Shown here: positions 46,015 through 56,980 of the stretch, piece by piece
Position numbering within the stretch: the stretch's first letter is position 1
Layout: every line of letters begins with the position of its first letter
From: Dugong dugon
Taxonomy: Eukaryota; Chordata; Mammalia; Sirenia; Dugongidae
Direction of reading: 5' to 3'
DNA: 64,000 bases
NCBI GenBank assembly: GCA_030035585.1
Contig: CM057469.1
Span: forward strand, 15,494,501-15,558,500
The notes under the pieces: generated by a model
What the model was told of the DNA's origin: nothing
Database searches by the model: none
Seen by the model: only the letters and a program-made list of their open reading frames with translations
Position numbers and translations under genes: made by a program

Positions 46015-46349
46015 CATCCCCTTTTAACTCAGTACTAAAGTCACTCCTGAGGTTTACTCTTCAGCCAAAGATTAGACAGGCCCATAAAACAAACAATACA
46101 TGTAGCTCAACCATGTGTACGAGACTAAATGGGCACACCAGCCCAGGGGCAAGGACGAGAAGGCAGGAGGGGAGAGGAAAGCTGGACGAATGGAAATGTG
46201 GAATCCAAGGTCGAGAAGGGGAGAGTGTTGACATGTTGTAGGGCTGGTAACCAATGTCACAAAACAATATGTATATTAATGGTTTAATGAGAAACTAATT
46301 TGCTCTGCAAACCTTCATCGAAAGTACAGTAAAAAAAAGAGAGAAAAAA
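46015..46349 (+). mobile_element. L1 3' tail inserted in an old L2/MIR-like piece
   Basis: Plus-strand L1 tail (CTTTTAACTCAGTACTAAAG to CGAAAGTACAGTAAAAAAAA). The 12-bp duplication AAATCATTGTGC is perfect at 46003-46014 and 46350-46361. The host sequence (AATAAATACTTATTGAACCC left, GGATTCATTGCCTTCGTGGA right) looks like an ancient L2-type repeat. Confidence 0.9.
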
Positions 46350-47081
46350 AAATCATTGTGCTGGACACAAGGGATTCATTGCCTTCGTGGAGCTCACAAG
46401 CTATTGAGGTCAATTAAAAATTGTAACCTGGATACAGTAAATGTGTCTAGGTGCATATTTCAGGTAAATATACTGCAAACAAAATTATATTAAGAGGTAA
46501 AGACAAAATTACTTTAGAGTTTACTTCTGGCTAGAAAAAAATAACATTAGGTCAAAAAGATAATAAAGTAGATTTGCTTCAACTCTTTATGATAGACCAG
46601 CAGTTGTGTTAAATTTATGTACTAAAAATAAAACAAAATGAATAAGCATTTACAAAACAATACACCTTTACCTTATCTTTCATGTAAAATCCAACAAGCC
46701 TAAAAGAACCGTTCATTTCATTACTTTCCCAATGAAATCTCTCTGAAATACAACTTTGAAAAATTATCTTGAGAAAAACATTACACATGTTCACTACTGT
46801 ATTGTTTAAATTTACTTAAATTACAGTAATCCATTGAACGGATTATACAGTTATTAAAATGACAATTATACAGCTTATACAGCATTTCAGAGAACAGATT
46901 TATGAAAATAAACAGAATGTAGAATTATATATTCACTATGCTTACAACTATGTAATGTTACAATGTGATCAAAGACCCAAAGGGAATGTGAAAAGATAAA
47001 ATTTTAAGAATTTAAGTAAGGAATTAAATCTGTAACTCTTTCTTTTAAAAAAAACTGTGGTTAAGATTTTTCTTACAAAAT

Positions 47082-47522
47082 CGTTGTTGTTGTTAGGTGC
47101 CGTTGAGTCAGTTCCAACTCATGGTAACCCCATGTACAAAAGAACGAAACACTGCCCGGTCCTGCACCATCTTCACAATTCGTTATGCTTCAGCCCATTG
47201 TTGCAGCCACTGTGTCAATCCATTTCGTTGAGGGTCTTCCTCTTTTTTGCTGACCCTCTACTTTAACAAGCATGATGTCCTTCTCCTGAGACTAGTCCCT
47301 CCTCAAAACATGTCCAAAGTATGTAAGACGAAGTCTCGCCATCTTCACTTCTAAGGAGCATTCTGGCTGTACTTCTTCCAAGACAGACTGGTTTGTTCTT
47401 TTGGCAGTTCATGGTCTATTTAATATTCTTCACCAACGCCATAATTCAAAGGCATCAATAATTCTTCAGTCTTCCTTATTCATTATCCAGCTTTTGAAAA
47501 TGTACGAAATGACTGAAAACGT
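47082..47522 (-). mobile_element. RTE LINE 3' part, joined head-to-head to an AfroSINE
   Basis: The RTE 3' end lies at the left (GTTGTTGTTGTTAGGTGCCG) and homology runs rightwards toward the element's 5' side as far as about 47522 (GACTGAAAACGTTGTGG). An AfroSINE in the opposite direction follows directly. One 11-bp repeat TCTTACAAAAT (47071-47081 and 47675-47685) flanks the pair as a unit. Confidence 0.88.
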
Positions 47523-47674
47523 TGTGGTCTGGTGGTGTAATGGGTTAAGAGATCTGCTGCTAACCAAAAGGTCAGCGGTTCAAATCCACCAGCTGCTCCC
47601 TGGAAACCCTACGGGGTAGTTCTACTCTGTCCTATAGTGTCGCTATGAGTCGGAACTGACTCGATGGCAATGGC
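47523..47674 (+). mobile_element. AfroSINE, partner of inverted RTE piece
   Basis: A plus-strand AfroSINE lacking only its first few bases (starts at CTGGTGGTGTAATGGG), with B-box-like GGTCAGCGGTTCAAATCC and a tail ending CGATGGCAATGGC directly before the right 11-bp repeat. The junction with the RTE shares TGG. Confidence 0.9.
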
Positions 47675-48273
47675 TCTTACAAAATTAGCTAGCTAGAATT
47701 CTGTATTCTAAAATGTTGTCAGGCTGTTGAAATATGTAAAGCAACAGCAACTATTTGCATTTACGCTACTTACCAAAAAGCCTTTCTCCAGTTTTAAAAG
47801 TTCCCATAACCTTTCTTTACTATCTACTTAATATTGCACATATTAATCACCAAGAGTTTTCTTATGCTAACTGTGCCAAGGTGATTATTAAAGACTTATA
47901 ACCCAGAACTTCTTTCTCACTTTCATTACCCTCAAAAAAGCTCCCCACGGCCATATTATTAAAAAAAAAAACTGCTCCAACTTCAGATTTTAATCTTTTA
48001 GTTGAAAGATTATTTAGGAGTTTTATTCTTTAAAATCAAGAAGACAATAACCTATGTCATCCTACCTTAAGCCTTATAAAAGGAAAATATGTTGCTGATG
48101 ATTAAAAAAAAAAGCATGCCAAGTCTGAGGAATAGCTGGGACAAAGCACACAGACGAAAGAAACTTCCTTTGAGTTTGTTCAGTTAGTGTTCCAGAGGTT
48201 CTGCTTGCTTCTTTTTTTCCTTTTTTGAAAAAGTATACGAATTCTATGAAAGCTGTTGGTTTGACCTAAATGT

Positions 48274-48404
48274 TTGTTAGTTTGTTAGGTGCCATCGAGT
48301 CAGTTCCGAATCATAGCGGCCGTATGTACAACAGAACGAAACACTGCCTGTTCCTGCACCATCCTCACAATCGTTGTAATGTTTGAGACCACTGTTGCAG
48401 CCAC
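48274..48404 (-). mobile_element. RTE LINE 3' end, short insertion
   Basis: Only 131 bases of the RTE 3' end were copied. The 12-bp duplication TGACCTAAATGT is perfect at 48262-48273 and 48405-48416. Confidence 0.9.
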
Positions 48405-49198
48405 TGACCTAAATGTCAGTAAAGATAAAATCATATGGAAACATTATTCATTGGAAGAACAAACATTTTTCTGATTAGTCATATAATACAGTAACATTCA
48501 AACACTGACTTTTTTTTTTTTTTTTGCTGCAGGGAGATGATTTGAAGCTAATAGGGCTGGCGGATATGAAAAATAAAGTTTTATCTATGACTACTATGAA
48601 GTTATTTGTAAAATACCACCATTGTTTTACTAACGGGGGACAGGTCAATTTCCTACCAAGTGATAAATTTGCTTTATTTCAAACATTTGGTAGTGCAAAC
48701 TAGGGGACTATGGGACACGGTAAGTAAACCACCACAAGGAAACTGTACCTATTTTAGCAAGCTGTTCATCTAGGCTTGAGCATTACAGAGTGACTCATCA
48801 GTAGACATGGTACATTTTAGATGTTAATGTCTGGCCTCTTTATACCTGAGAGAGTTAAAAAAATATAGTCAACCCATAAAGTATTTTTTAAAAGAGGAAT
48901 ATGCTTTTAAATGTTAGCCCTGGGTCAAGTAGTCAAACAGATTTGTTCCCCACTGTAAACCCTGGGGACAGTTCACAGGTACTCACCTCCAAAACCATCC
49001 CAATAAATTTAACTAAAGAAGAAATTGACTTTATGGGTCAATTTCTATGAGAATGAGCAAAACAGCACATCCATTTTTGTGACTGTACTGTATTGGCATT
49101 TTTCATAGAATCTTTTATACACTAAATAGTGTTTTAAGAATTACCCAATAATCCTTCCTTTATTGAACCTTCAAATTAACCATCACTGTTCTAGCTGT

Positions 49199-49367
49199 GG
49201 AGCCCTGGTGCATAGTGGTTAAAAAGCTCATCTGCTAACCAAAAGGTTGGCAGTTTGAATCCACCAGCTGCTCCTTGGAAACTGTATGAGGCAGTTCTAC
49301 GCTGTCCTATAGGTTGCTATGAGTTCGAATGGACTCAATGGCAATGGGTTTGGTTTTGGGTTTTTTG
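49199..49367 (+). mobile_element. AfroSINE
   Basis: A plus-strand copy with head GGAGCCCTGGTGCATAGTGG and tail GGTTTGGTTTTGGG. Duplications GTTCTAGCTGT (49188-49198) and GTTCTAGTTGT (49368-49378) differ at one base. Confidence 0.93.
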
Positions 49368-50293
49368 GTTCTAGTTGTAAACCAAATTTGTCTTTAAAAA
49401 AAGTCAAAGAAAAGGAAACATAAAGAAATGCTAGCAATAATTATTTCCAGAAGACTGAATTATGGATTGATTTTATTTTCTTCCTTATTACTCATTTTTT
49501 AATTTTCCCCAGTAAGCATGTGTACTTTTATATTGAACACACACACACTTTTTTTTTAAACACACATTTTTAAGAAGTCAAGGCAATTTATCTTTCAGCC
49601 TTTGGGATGAGGTTAACAGATCAATTATTCTCCCATGAGGAAAACACAAAACCTAGGAGGAAATACTAATCCCAACCACCTTAAATACAGCACAACCAGC
49701 ATCATGTTGACTTTCTAGGCTTCAAAGAAATCATTGAACGAAAAGCCTTCATCCACAACGTAGGCAGACAGTTAGGATTACAAACCACAGTTACATCTCT
49801 CTTACTCTCCAGGTGGCTCTGGTTCACACATCACAAGGGTTTTTTTTTTTTTGTTTGTTTTTTTAAAAAGTTAAATGAGAATAACTTTCTTCTACATTAT
49901 TTCTGGTTCCACCAACATTAAACATAGTTAGCAAAAATAAAGTACTAATTACCATTAACTTCATAAACAGAAAAGGCCATGCTAAAACTGAAAATTCTTT
50001 AACTAGGCCATATTCCTAGAGGACAGTTCTATTTCAGACCTGGTAGAAAGCAACACAGGTATCATCCTAGGCTCCCACACTCAAGGAGTCAATTACTACA
50101 AGGTTATTTAATCAATTTTGGAATTCTACTTTCTTAGCAATAACAACAACAAAAACCAAAAATATATACACATGGAAAGAAGCTGCGGAGCTATTTTTTT
50201 AGACTCAAGTGTGAAAACACATCTTTATTACTGTCAATGAAAAGTATAAAATGACTACTTGTAGTACCTAGGGAAGCATGACTACAAAGTTAA

Positions 50294-50447
50294 ACTCCTG
50301 CTGCCATCGAGTCGATTCTGACTCATAGTGACCCTATAGGATAGAGCAGAATTGCCCCATAGCGTTTCCAAGGAGTGGCTGCTGGATTTGAACTGCTAAC
50401 GTTTTGGTCAGCAGCCGAGCTCTTAACCACTATGCTACCAGGGCTCC
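50294..50447 (-). mobile_element. AfroSINE
   Basis: A minus-strand short-type copy with reversed head ending CTACCAGGGCTCC. GACTACAAAGTTAA (50280-50293) and GACTACAAAATTAA (50448-50461) flank it. Confidence 0.93.
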
Positions 50448-50597
50448 GACTACAAAATTAACCATTCTTAATTCAACCAATTTAAAGAGATCACCAGTCC
50501 AGCAACAATTATAAGGAAGTTCATTTTCTACAAAACTGAACACCAATAATAAAAGTGACATTAAAAATCAACTAAGATTAAAGGAGACAGACTAAAG

Positions 50598-50776
50598 CAG
50601 GGGTCTGCAAACTGGGCCAACTCTATCCATAGCCTGTTTTCATAAGTCTGTGAGCTAAGAATGGTTTCACATTTTTAAAGTGTTATAAAACAAAGCAAAA
50701 AAAAAGAAAAAGCAGTAAAAATATGCCTAAAACATTTACTATCTGGCCCTTTACAGAAAAAATTTGCTGACTTCTG
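50598..50776 (-). mobile_element. Charlie/MER5-like hAT DNA transposon
   Basis: Inverted ends CAGGGGTCTGCAAACTGG (left) and AATTTGCTGACTTCTG (right), with CTATCTGGCCCTTTACAG near the right end, are typical of MER5A-type non-autonomous hAT elements. The 8-bp target duplication is GACTAAAG / GACTATAG (7 of 8). About 180 bp, ancient. Confidence 0.85.
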
Positions 50777-51754
50777 GACTATAGGAAGAAGTACACTCAA
50801 AAAGTCAAATGATTTCCAAAAAAATTTTAAAGATGCAAATATAACTAAAAAGATAGAAAATATACATCTAAACCTCCAGCTAAACATGGTGGACCTACCA
50901 TACACAATCACCTCTGATCTCTCATGAAATCTCACTAAGAAAAATAGGGAAACCAATTCAGAGAAACCTGAAAAGGTTCAGTACTTGAAGGCACCAGATT
51001 CTTCTGAAAGCTGGAGTCTGGATAAAAACAAAAAATGTGGTTTAAAGTCTATAAGAAGCAGACAGCCACCCTCTCTCCCATTGTATTTAGCAATCCCAAG
51101 TAGGCAGATGGCTACCTTGCCCCTAATTTAACAGAGGGGTGGATGTTTACCAGAGAAAATGTATCAGAGAAGCTCCACAGGTGAGGATACCAGACAACGC
51201 AAGGATTAAATTTTAACAGACAGGTTGGAAGATAGGAATTGAGGATATTTCCTTAAAAAAACAGAACAAAAAGACAAAGAGGGGAAAAGATAAAGAGAAT
51301 TAGAAATTCAACCCATAAGCTCCAATGTCTGTATAGCAACGTACCAGAGAGAGAAAATTACCAAAGAAATAATGTAAGAAAATTTCCCATAAATGAAGGG
51401 CACAAGTTTCCAGACGGAAAGAACTACCAAATGCTCAGCACAATCACTGAAAATAAATAAATAAATAAAACAAGCAAAAAGGCAACAATTGAAGAAATTC
51501 CTGAACTTTAGAGATAAAATCTAAAAGCTTCCAGAAAGAAAAACAGGTCACATTCATACTCACATCAAGAACCAGAATAACTATAGACTTCATAAAAGAA
51601 ATACTGAAAGCTATAGAAAACAATGGAATAATGCCTTCAAAATTCTGAGCAGAAATTATTTCCAATCTAAACGTTTATAGCTAATCAAATAAAACATGAT
51701 GGCAAAACAAAGACATTTCTGGAAAGGCAATACCTCAAAATTTTGACTTCCCAT

Positions 51755-53902
51755 CCACCTGCAAAAAAACGAAACAGGACCCATACCTCACGCCATATAC
51801 AAAAACTAACTCAAAATGGATCAAAGACCTAAATATAAAGCCAAAAACTATAAAGTTCATAAAAGAAAAAATAGGACCAATGCTACAGGCCCTAATACAT
51901 GGCATTAACAGGATACAAACCATAACCATCAACACAAAAACCCCAGAAGATAAGCTAGATAACTGGGATCTTCCAAAAATCAAACACCTATGCTCTTCAA
52001 AAGGCTTCACCAAAAGCGTAAAAAGAGAACCTACAGACTGAGAAAAAAATTTTTGGACAGTACAAGTCAGACAAAGGTCTAATCTCTGTAATCTACAAGA
52101 AAATCCAACACCTCTACAACAAAAAGACAAATAATCCTATTAAAAAATGGGCAAAGGAAATGAACAGACACTTCACCAAAGAAGACATTCAAATGGCCAA
52201 CAGACACATGAGGAAATGCTCAAGATCACTAGCCATTAGAGAAATGCAAATTAAAACCACGATGAGATACCATCTCACGCCAGCATTACTGGCACGAATC
52301 AAAAACACTGGAAATAACAAATGCTGGAGGGGCTGCGGGGAGATCGGAACTCTTATGCACTGCTGGTGGGAATGCAAAATGATACAACCATTCTGGAAAA
52401 TGATATGGTGCTTCCTTAGAAAGCTAGAAATAGAAATACCATACGATCCAGCAATCCCACTCCTAGGAAGATATCCTAAAGAAATAAGAGCTGTCACTTG
52501 AATAGACATATGCACACCTATGTTCATGGCAGCATTGTTCACAATAGCAAAACAATGGAAACAACCTAGATGCCCATCAACAGATGAATGGATAAACAAA
52601 CTATGGTACATACACACAATGGAGTACCATGCAATGAGAAAGAACAATGAGGAATCTGTGAAGCATCTCATAACATGGATGAAACTGGAGGACATTATGC
52701 TGAGTGAAATAAGTCAATCACAAAAGGACAAATACTGTATGAGACCTCTATTGTAAAAACCCATGAAAAAGTTCACACACAAAATGTAACAATCTTTGTC
52801 GGTTACCAGGGATGGGAGGGGTGGGGGGGGGGAATACTAAATAGGCAATAAATAAGTGGTATCTTGGGTGAAGGGTGAGACAGTACACAATACTGGGGAA
52901 ACCAGCACAACTTGTACAAGGAAAGGTCATGGAAGCTCCATAGACACCCAAACTCCCTGAGGGACTGAACTGCTGGGTGGAGGGCTGTTGGGACCATGGT
53001 CTCGGGGAACACCTAGCTCATTTGGCATAACACAGTTTATAAAGACAATGTTCTACATTCTACCTTGGTGAGTAGCATCTGGGGTCTTCAAAGCCTGTGA
53101 GCAGCCATCTAAGATACTCCACTGGTCTCATCCCTTCAGGAGCAAGGGAGAATGAAGAGAACAGGAAACAAGGAAAAGATTAGTCCGAAGGACTAATGGA
53201 CCGCAGCTTCCAAGGCTTCCACCAGACTGAGTCCAGTACAGCTAGATGGTGCCCGGCTACCACCACTAACTGCCCTGACCAGGATCACAACAGAGGGTTC
53301 TGGACAGAGCTGGAGAAGGATGTAGAACAAAAATCTAACACACACACAAAAAAGGAGACTGGAGAAACCCCGAGAGTATGGCCCCCAGACACCCTTTCAG
53401 CTCAGTGGTGAAGTCACTTCCGAGGTTGACCGTTCAGCCGGGGAGTGGACAGCCCCATAAAACCAAATGGGACTAATGAGGTACAGCAGTCCAGGCACAA
53501 GGGCTAGAAGGTAGAAAGGGACAGGAAAGCTGGTGATAGGGAACCCAAGGTTGAGTAAGGACAGTGTTGATGTGTTGTGAGATTGTTAACCATTGTCATA
53601 GGGCAACATGTGTACTAACTGTTTAATGAGAAACTATTTTGATCTGTAAACCTCATCTAAAGTGAGAATAGCAGCACAATCAGAAGACTGTAGTTGATGT
53701 CACTGAACTGTGCATGTAGAAATTTTTGAAATGGTGTATCTTTGGCTATGTATATTTTCACCAAAAAAAAAAGGGGGGGGGGGTCGAGAAGCGAGAGGGT
53801 TGACATGTCGTGGGGTTGTTAACCAATGTCAAAACAATATGTGTACTACTGTTTCATGAGAAACCATTTGTTCTGTAAACCTCCACCTGAAGTACAATAA
53901 AA
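51755..53902 (+). mobile_element. 5'-truncated L1 with 3' UTR and a duplicated tail
   Basis: It begins inside ORF2 and runs through the ORF2 C-terminus and 3' UTR to an A-rich end. The C-terminal part (about 52158-52755) keeps the zinc-knuckle-like [18 protein letters not shown] (C-x3-C-x7-H-x4-C). One tail lies at 53551-53660; a second, similar tail lies at 53782-53902. Between them is a 110-base piece resembling another L1 tail (59365-59440), ending in a run of A then G. AAAATTTT..TTCCCAT blocks on both sides are the likely target duplication. Confidence 0.85.
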
Positions 53903-53955
53903 AAAAATTTTTTTTTTCATTTCCCATGTATTCTCTTCTCATGAAGTTACTAGAG

Positions 53956-54143
53956 AATGTTGTTAGGTGTCATCGAGTCAATTTTGACTCATGATGACCC
54001 CATGTGACAGAGTAGGACTGCCCCATAAGGTTTACAGAAGCATACTGCCAGGTCTTTCTCCCAGAGCTGCTGGGTAGGTTCACACCACCAACCTTTATGT
54101 TAGCAATTGAGCGCTTAACTGTTTGCAGCACTAAGGCTCCTCT
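53956..54143 (-). mobile_element. AfroSINE, long-middle subtype
   Basis: A minus-strand copy in HAL1 sequence: GTCATCGAGTCAATTTTGAC tail, CAGAAGCATACTGCCAGGTC middle, head ending AGCACTAAGGCTCCT. The duplication ACTAGAG lies at 53949-53955 and 54144-54150. Confidence 0.9.
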
Positions 54144-54558
54144 ACTAGAGGATATGCACTCCCAAAGTAAGGAAATGAACAACTACAAAAGAGAACGATG
54201 GAAGGAAAAGAGAATATACAGCAGAGAGAAAAAGGTAATTTCCTGGGATGACAATCGGGCAACAGACCTTTAAGGTAGAAAGTTAAGACTGGAACAAGAG
54301 TTTAGGTGCATCTAGGAGGGATGTCTTTTTTTAAAAAAAAAAAAAGTTATTTGAAGACAAAATAGTCACCTCTAACTACAGTTTGCCCAAGAAACAAAAT
54401 GTAATGAAAATGCACAACCTGTCTCAGCAATGAATAATACCTACAAATACAAATTCAACACTGATTTAGCCATAAAATGTGATATCATAAAATTAGGAGT
54501 TTGGGAAAACAGAAGGAGGAAGAGATACAGACACATACACAAGTGAGAAATACATACA

Positions 54559-54560
54559 TA

Positions 54561-54593
<33 letters not shown>
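54559..54593. repeat. (TG)n(TA)n microsatellite
   Basis: A compound dinucleotide run, TG repeats followed by about ten TA repeats. Such tracts are usually length-variable. Confidence 0.95.
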
Positions 54594-54595
<2 letters not shown>

Positions 54596-54840
54596 TTAAA
54601 TCCAAGCAGCAGCAGAAAAATGGAAGTAAATATCAGAAAAAAAAAGGTTAAAATAATTGAAACTGGTTGCCTCAGGAGAGAAGGTTTTAGAGATGAGGAA
54701 GAAGAGAGACAGGGGATGATTATTTTTCACTATGAATTCTGAAGTACAACTTGACCTTTTCAACTACTTAGGCTTCCACTTTGATAAAAAGGTAAAAAGA
54801 GTAAATTCACAGGCTCAATTTCAGTAGTTTGTAAGATAGT

Positions 54841-55300
54841 ATGACATATATAGTAGGTGGAAAAATAGACCCCCAAGAAATCCACGCCTTAATCCCCGGT
54901 ACCTATGAACATGCATGGTTGCATGGAAAAAATGCAATTAAGGTTGCAGATAGAATTAAGCTTGTTGCTGACCTTAAAATGGGGAGATTATTCTGGACTA
55001 AACGGGGGGCCCAATGTAATTACAAAGATCTTTAAAAATGGAAGAGGAGGCAGAAGAGTCAAAGAGAGATTTGAAGATGCTATGCTGCTGGCTTTGAAGA
55101 TGGAGGAAGGGGCCTCTAGAAGCTGGAAAAGATTCTCCCCTAGAGCCTCCAGAAGGAACGCAGTCCCGCTGACACCCTGATTTTAGCCTAGTGAGATTCA
55201 TTTTAAACTGGTGACCTCCAGAAACGTAAAACAATACGTATTGTAATCCATTAAGTTTGTTGTAATTTGTTATACCATCAACAGGAAACTAACACAACAC
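54841..55300 (+). repeat. LTR remnant, MaLR/ERVL-like
   Basis: AGACCCCCAAGAAATCCACG (near 54868), GGAAGAGGAGGCAGAAGAGT (near 55039), TTCTCCCCTAGAGCCTCCAG (near 55132), and the end CATTAAGTTTGTTGTAATTTG...GAAACTAACACAAC agree with mammalian LTRs of this group. No duplication was identified. Confidence 0.6.
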
Positions 55301-55359
55301 ATAAAATACATTTTCCCAAGCAATTAAAAATAGATATGATAGTTGAAATGGTAAATGTT

Positions 55360-55380
55360 TTATATATATATATATATATG
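55360..55380. repeat. (TA)n microsatellite
   Basis: A short TA run immediately before a SINE tail; the SINE end may have seeded it. Confidence 0.85.
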
Positions 55381-55629
55381 TTGTTGTTGTTAACTGCCGT
55401 CAAGTTGGCACACAACTCATGATGTCCCCGTGCACAACAAAATCAAACACTGCCTGGTTCTGCGTCATCCCCGTGATCGGTTGCAAATCTGACGGTTGTG
55501 ATCCATAGGGTCTTCACTGGCTGATTTTCAGAAGTAGATGGGTGTTGACTGTGCATGAGGTGCACTAGCTGGGAATCGAACCTGAGTCTCCCAAATGTAA
55601 GGCCTACCTCTGAACCACCACTGCCCCCA
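55381..55629 (-). mobile_element. tRNA-derived SINE with a distinct head and RTE-like tail
   Basis: On the minus strand the head reads GCAGTGGTGGTTCAGAGGTA (A-box-like, 55604-55620) with B-box-like GGTTCGATTCC at 55573-55583, then a unique body and a tail of RTE type (GTTGTTGTTGTTAACTGCCG on the plus strand at the left). The head and body differ from the common AfroSINEs here, so this is another subfamily. It is about 249 bp. Confidence 0.8.
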
Positions 55630-55677
55630 ACAGCTGTCAGATAGTAACAACTAAACTTGAAATTATCTGTGGCTTGC

Positions 55678-55722
55678 CTGTTGCCCTCGAATAAATTCCA
55701 ACTCACAGCAACCTTATATGCA
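55678..55722 (-). mobile_element. AfroSINE/RTE tail fragment
   Basis: A short tail-only match (GTTGCCCTCGAATAAATTCC, then CAACTCACAGCAACCTTATA). Too short to assign to SINE or RTE. Confidence 0.55.
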
Positions 55723-56559
55723 CCCAAATCCAAGAGGTACATGCTAATTATATATATTACCAATGAATAACTTATAACTGTACAGTATTTTAAAACATTA
55801 ATTACGCCATTTATAAAAGTTCCTGTATAAACCTATACTTAAGTAAGACTACGGGAAAATGAACCATTTCAGGATTTCCATATGATTGCCTCTCAGCTGT
55901 CAGTAATATAACTAAGTATAATCAACAGCAATGCTAGTGAAAATATATTAACTATTTCATAAAGAAACTGAGTAGAAGATTTAAGTCTCTCCAAATCCAA
56001 CTACAGCTTCCTTTTACCTTTCATATATCATACCATCAAACACTACCCCCACCCCGCCACACACACCCTAGATCTGGCTACTGAGAAGGCTAGAAACAAT
56101 GACCAATTCAGTAGCAATGAACACCCTCCCCCGGTACCCAGAATACGGCTCTTCGAATGCATTTCCTGCTAAAAGAAACCATGGCTCCTCAGAAAAATGG
56201 CTGATTCCTGCTTTGAGCTAGGAAATGTGTAAGATAAACCTGGAACATCTTATACCAGATAGCAAGGAAGCTGTCGGAGATCGGTTAAGTCATGTCAAAG
56301 GAACTCAGGATCCAACGTGAAGAGGCTCCCATTCACCTAAGATTTTACAATTTGGGCATCAATAATAAAAATAGCGAGAATCAAAACAAAAAACCATCAA
56401 ATATGTTTAAAGCATGAATTCAGAATGATATTTAAAAAATAAAACACAAATTTGTCACATTTTGAGGCTGCTAGGGAAACAACTCATTACTTTGAAAACT
56501 AGTAAAAAAAGAAGCATTTACTTTCCCTTTTCTATTTGAACTGCACTCCAGGGAAGCCA

Positions 56560-56967
56560 AATAGTAGATGAGGAAAAGCGTTCTAGCGAAGGAAAGACAA
56601 TTAGAATATCATCATTTTTCAATTCCTAATGAATTAACAGATTCAGACATTAATCATCAACGGCTTCTAACATCATTAAAAGAGGTACAACCCAACATTT
56701 ATCGCCTCATGGATGAAAAAACACAGCATGAAGAAGTCTTGCAAAAAAAGAGAAGAACCTGAACCTGATCATGTCTTTAGATTCAACTACAGAAATAGAT
56801 ATCAGAGAGTATGTTAAAGCACAGGGATGCAATCAACAAAATCTAATGAAAAACCACCCAATTGCAAAGGCAAAAAAAAGGGAGAGGAACATTATCAATT
56901 AATTGCAATGTGCAGATCTTATTTGGATCCTTATTTAAACAAACCATTTTAAAAAAAATTATGACAC
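56560..56967 (+). repeat. Ancient interspersed repeat, left part
   Basis: AATTGCAATGTGCAGATCTT (56900) and GGATCCTTATTTAAACAAAC (56925) recall a mammal-wide old repeat. It continues after the L1 at 59479-59735 (TGATAATGGTATTGTGGTCA, TTCTCCATAATAAAAATTCA). I am unsure of the family name. Confidence 0.5.
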
Positions 56968-56980
56968 AAAACTGGAAATG

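Larger units (their letters stand above)
50790..54740 (+). mobile_element. HAL1-like half-LINE, split by an L1 and an AfroSINE
   Basis: Ancient ORF1-type LINE sequence without ORF2: GAAAGCTATAGAAAACAATG near 51607 followed by GGAATAATGCCTTCAAAATT, then CAAAATTTTGACTTCCCATC at 51736-51755. It resumes at about 53921 with TTCCCATGTATTCTCTTCTC and, after an AfroSINE, with CTACTAGAGGATATGCACTC. HAL1 elements are remnants of an L1 lineage that kept only ORF1. The outer limits are approximate. Confidence 0.65.

Noticed and set aside
52160-52756. Host gene suggested by 113- and 78-codon frames
   Set aside because: These are the C-terminus of L1 ORF2, with its zinc-knuckle-like motif and downstream L1 3' UTR.
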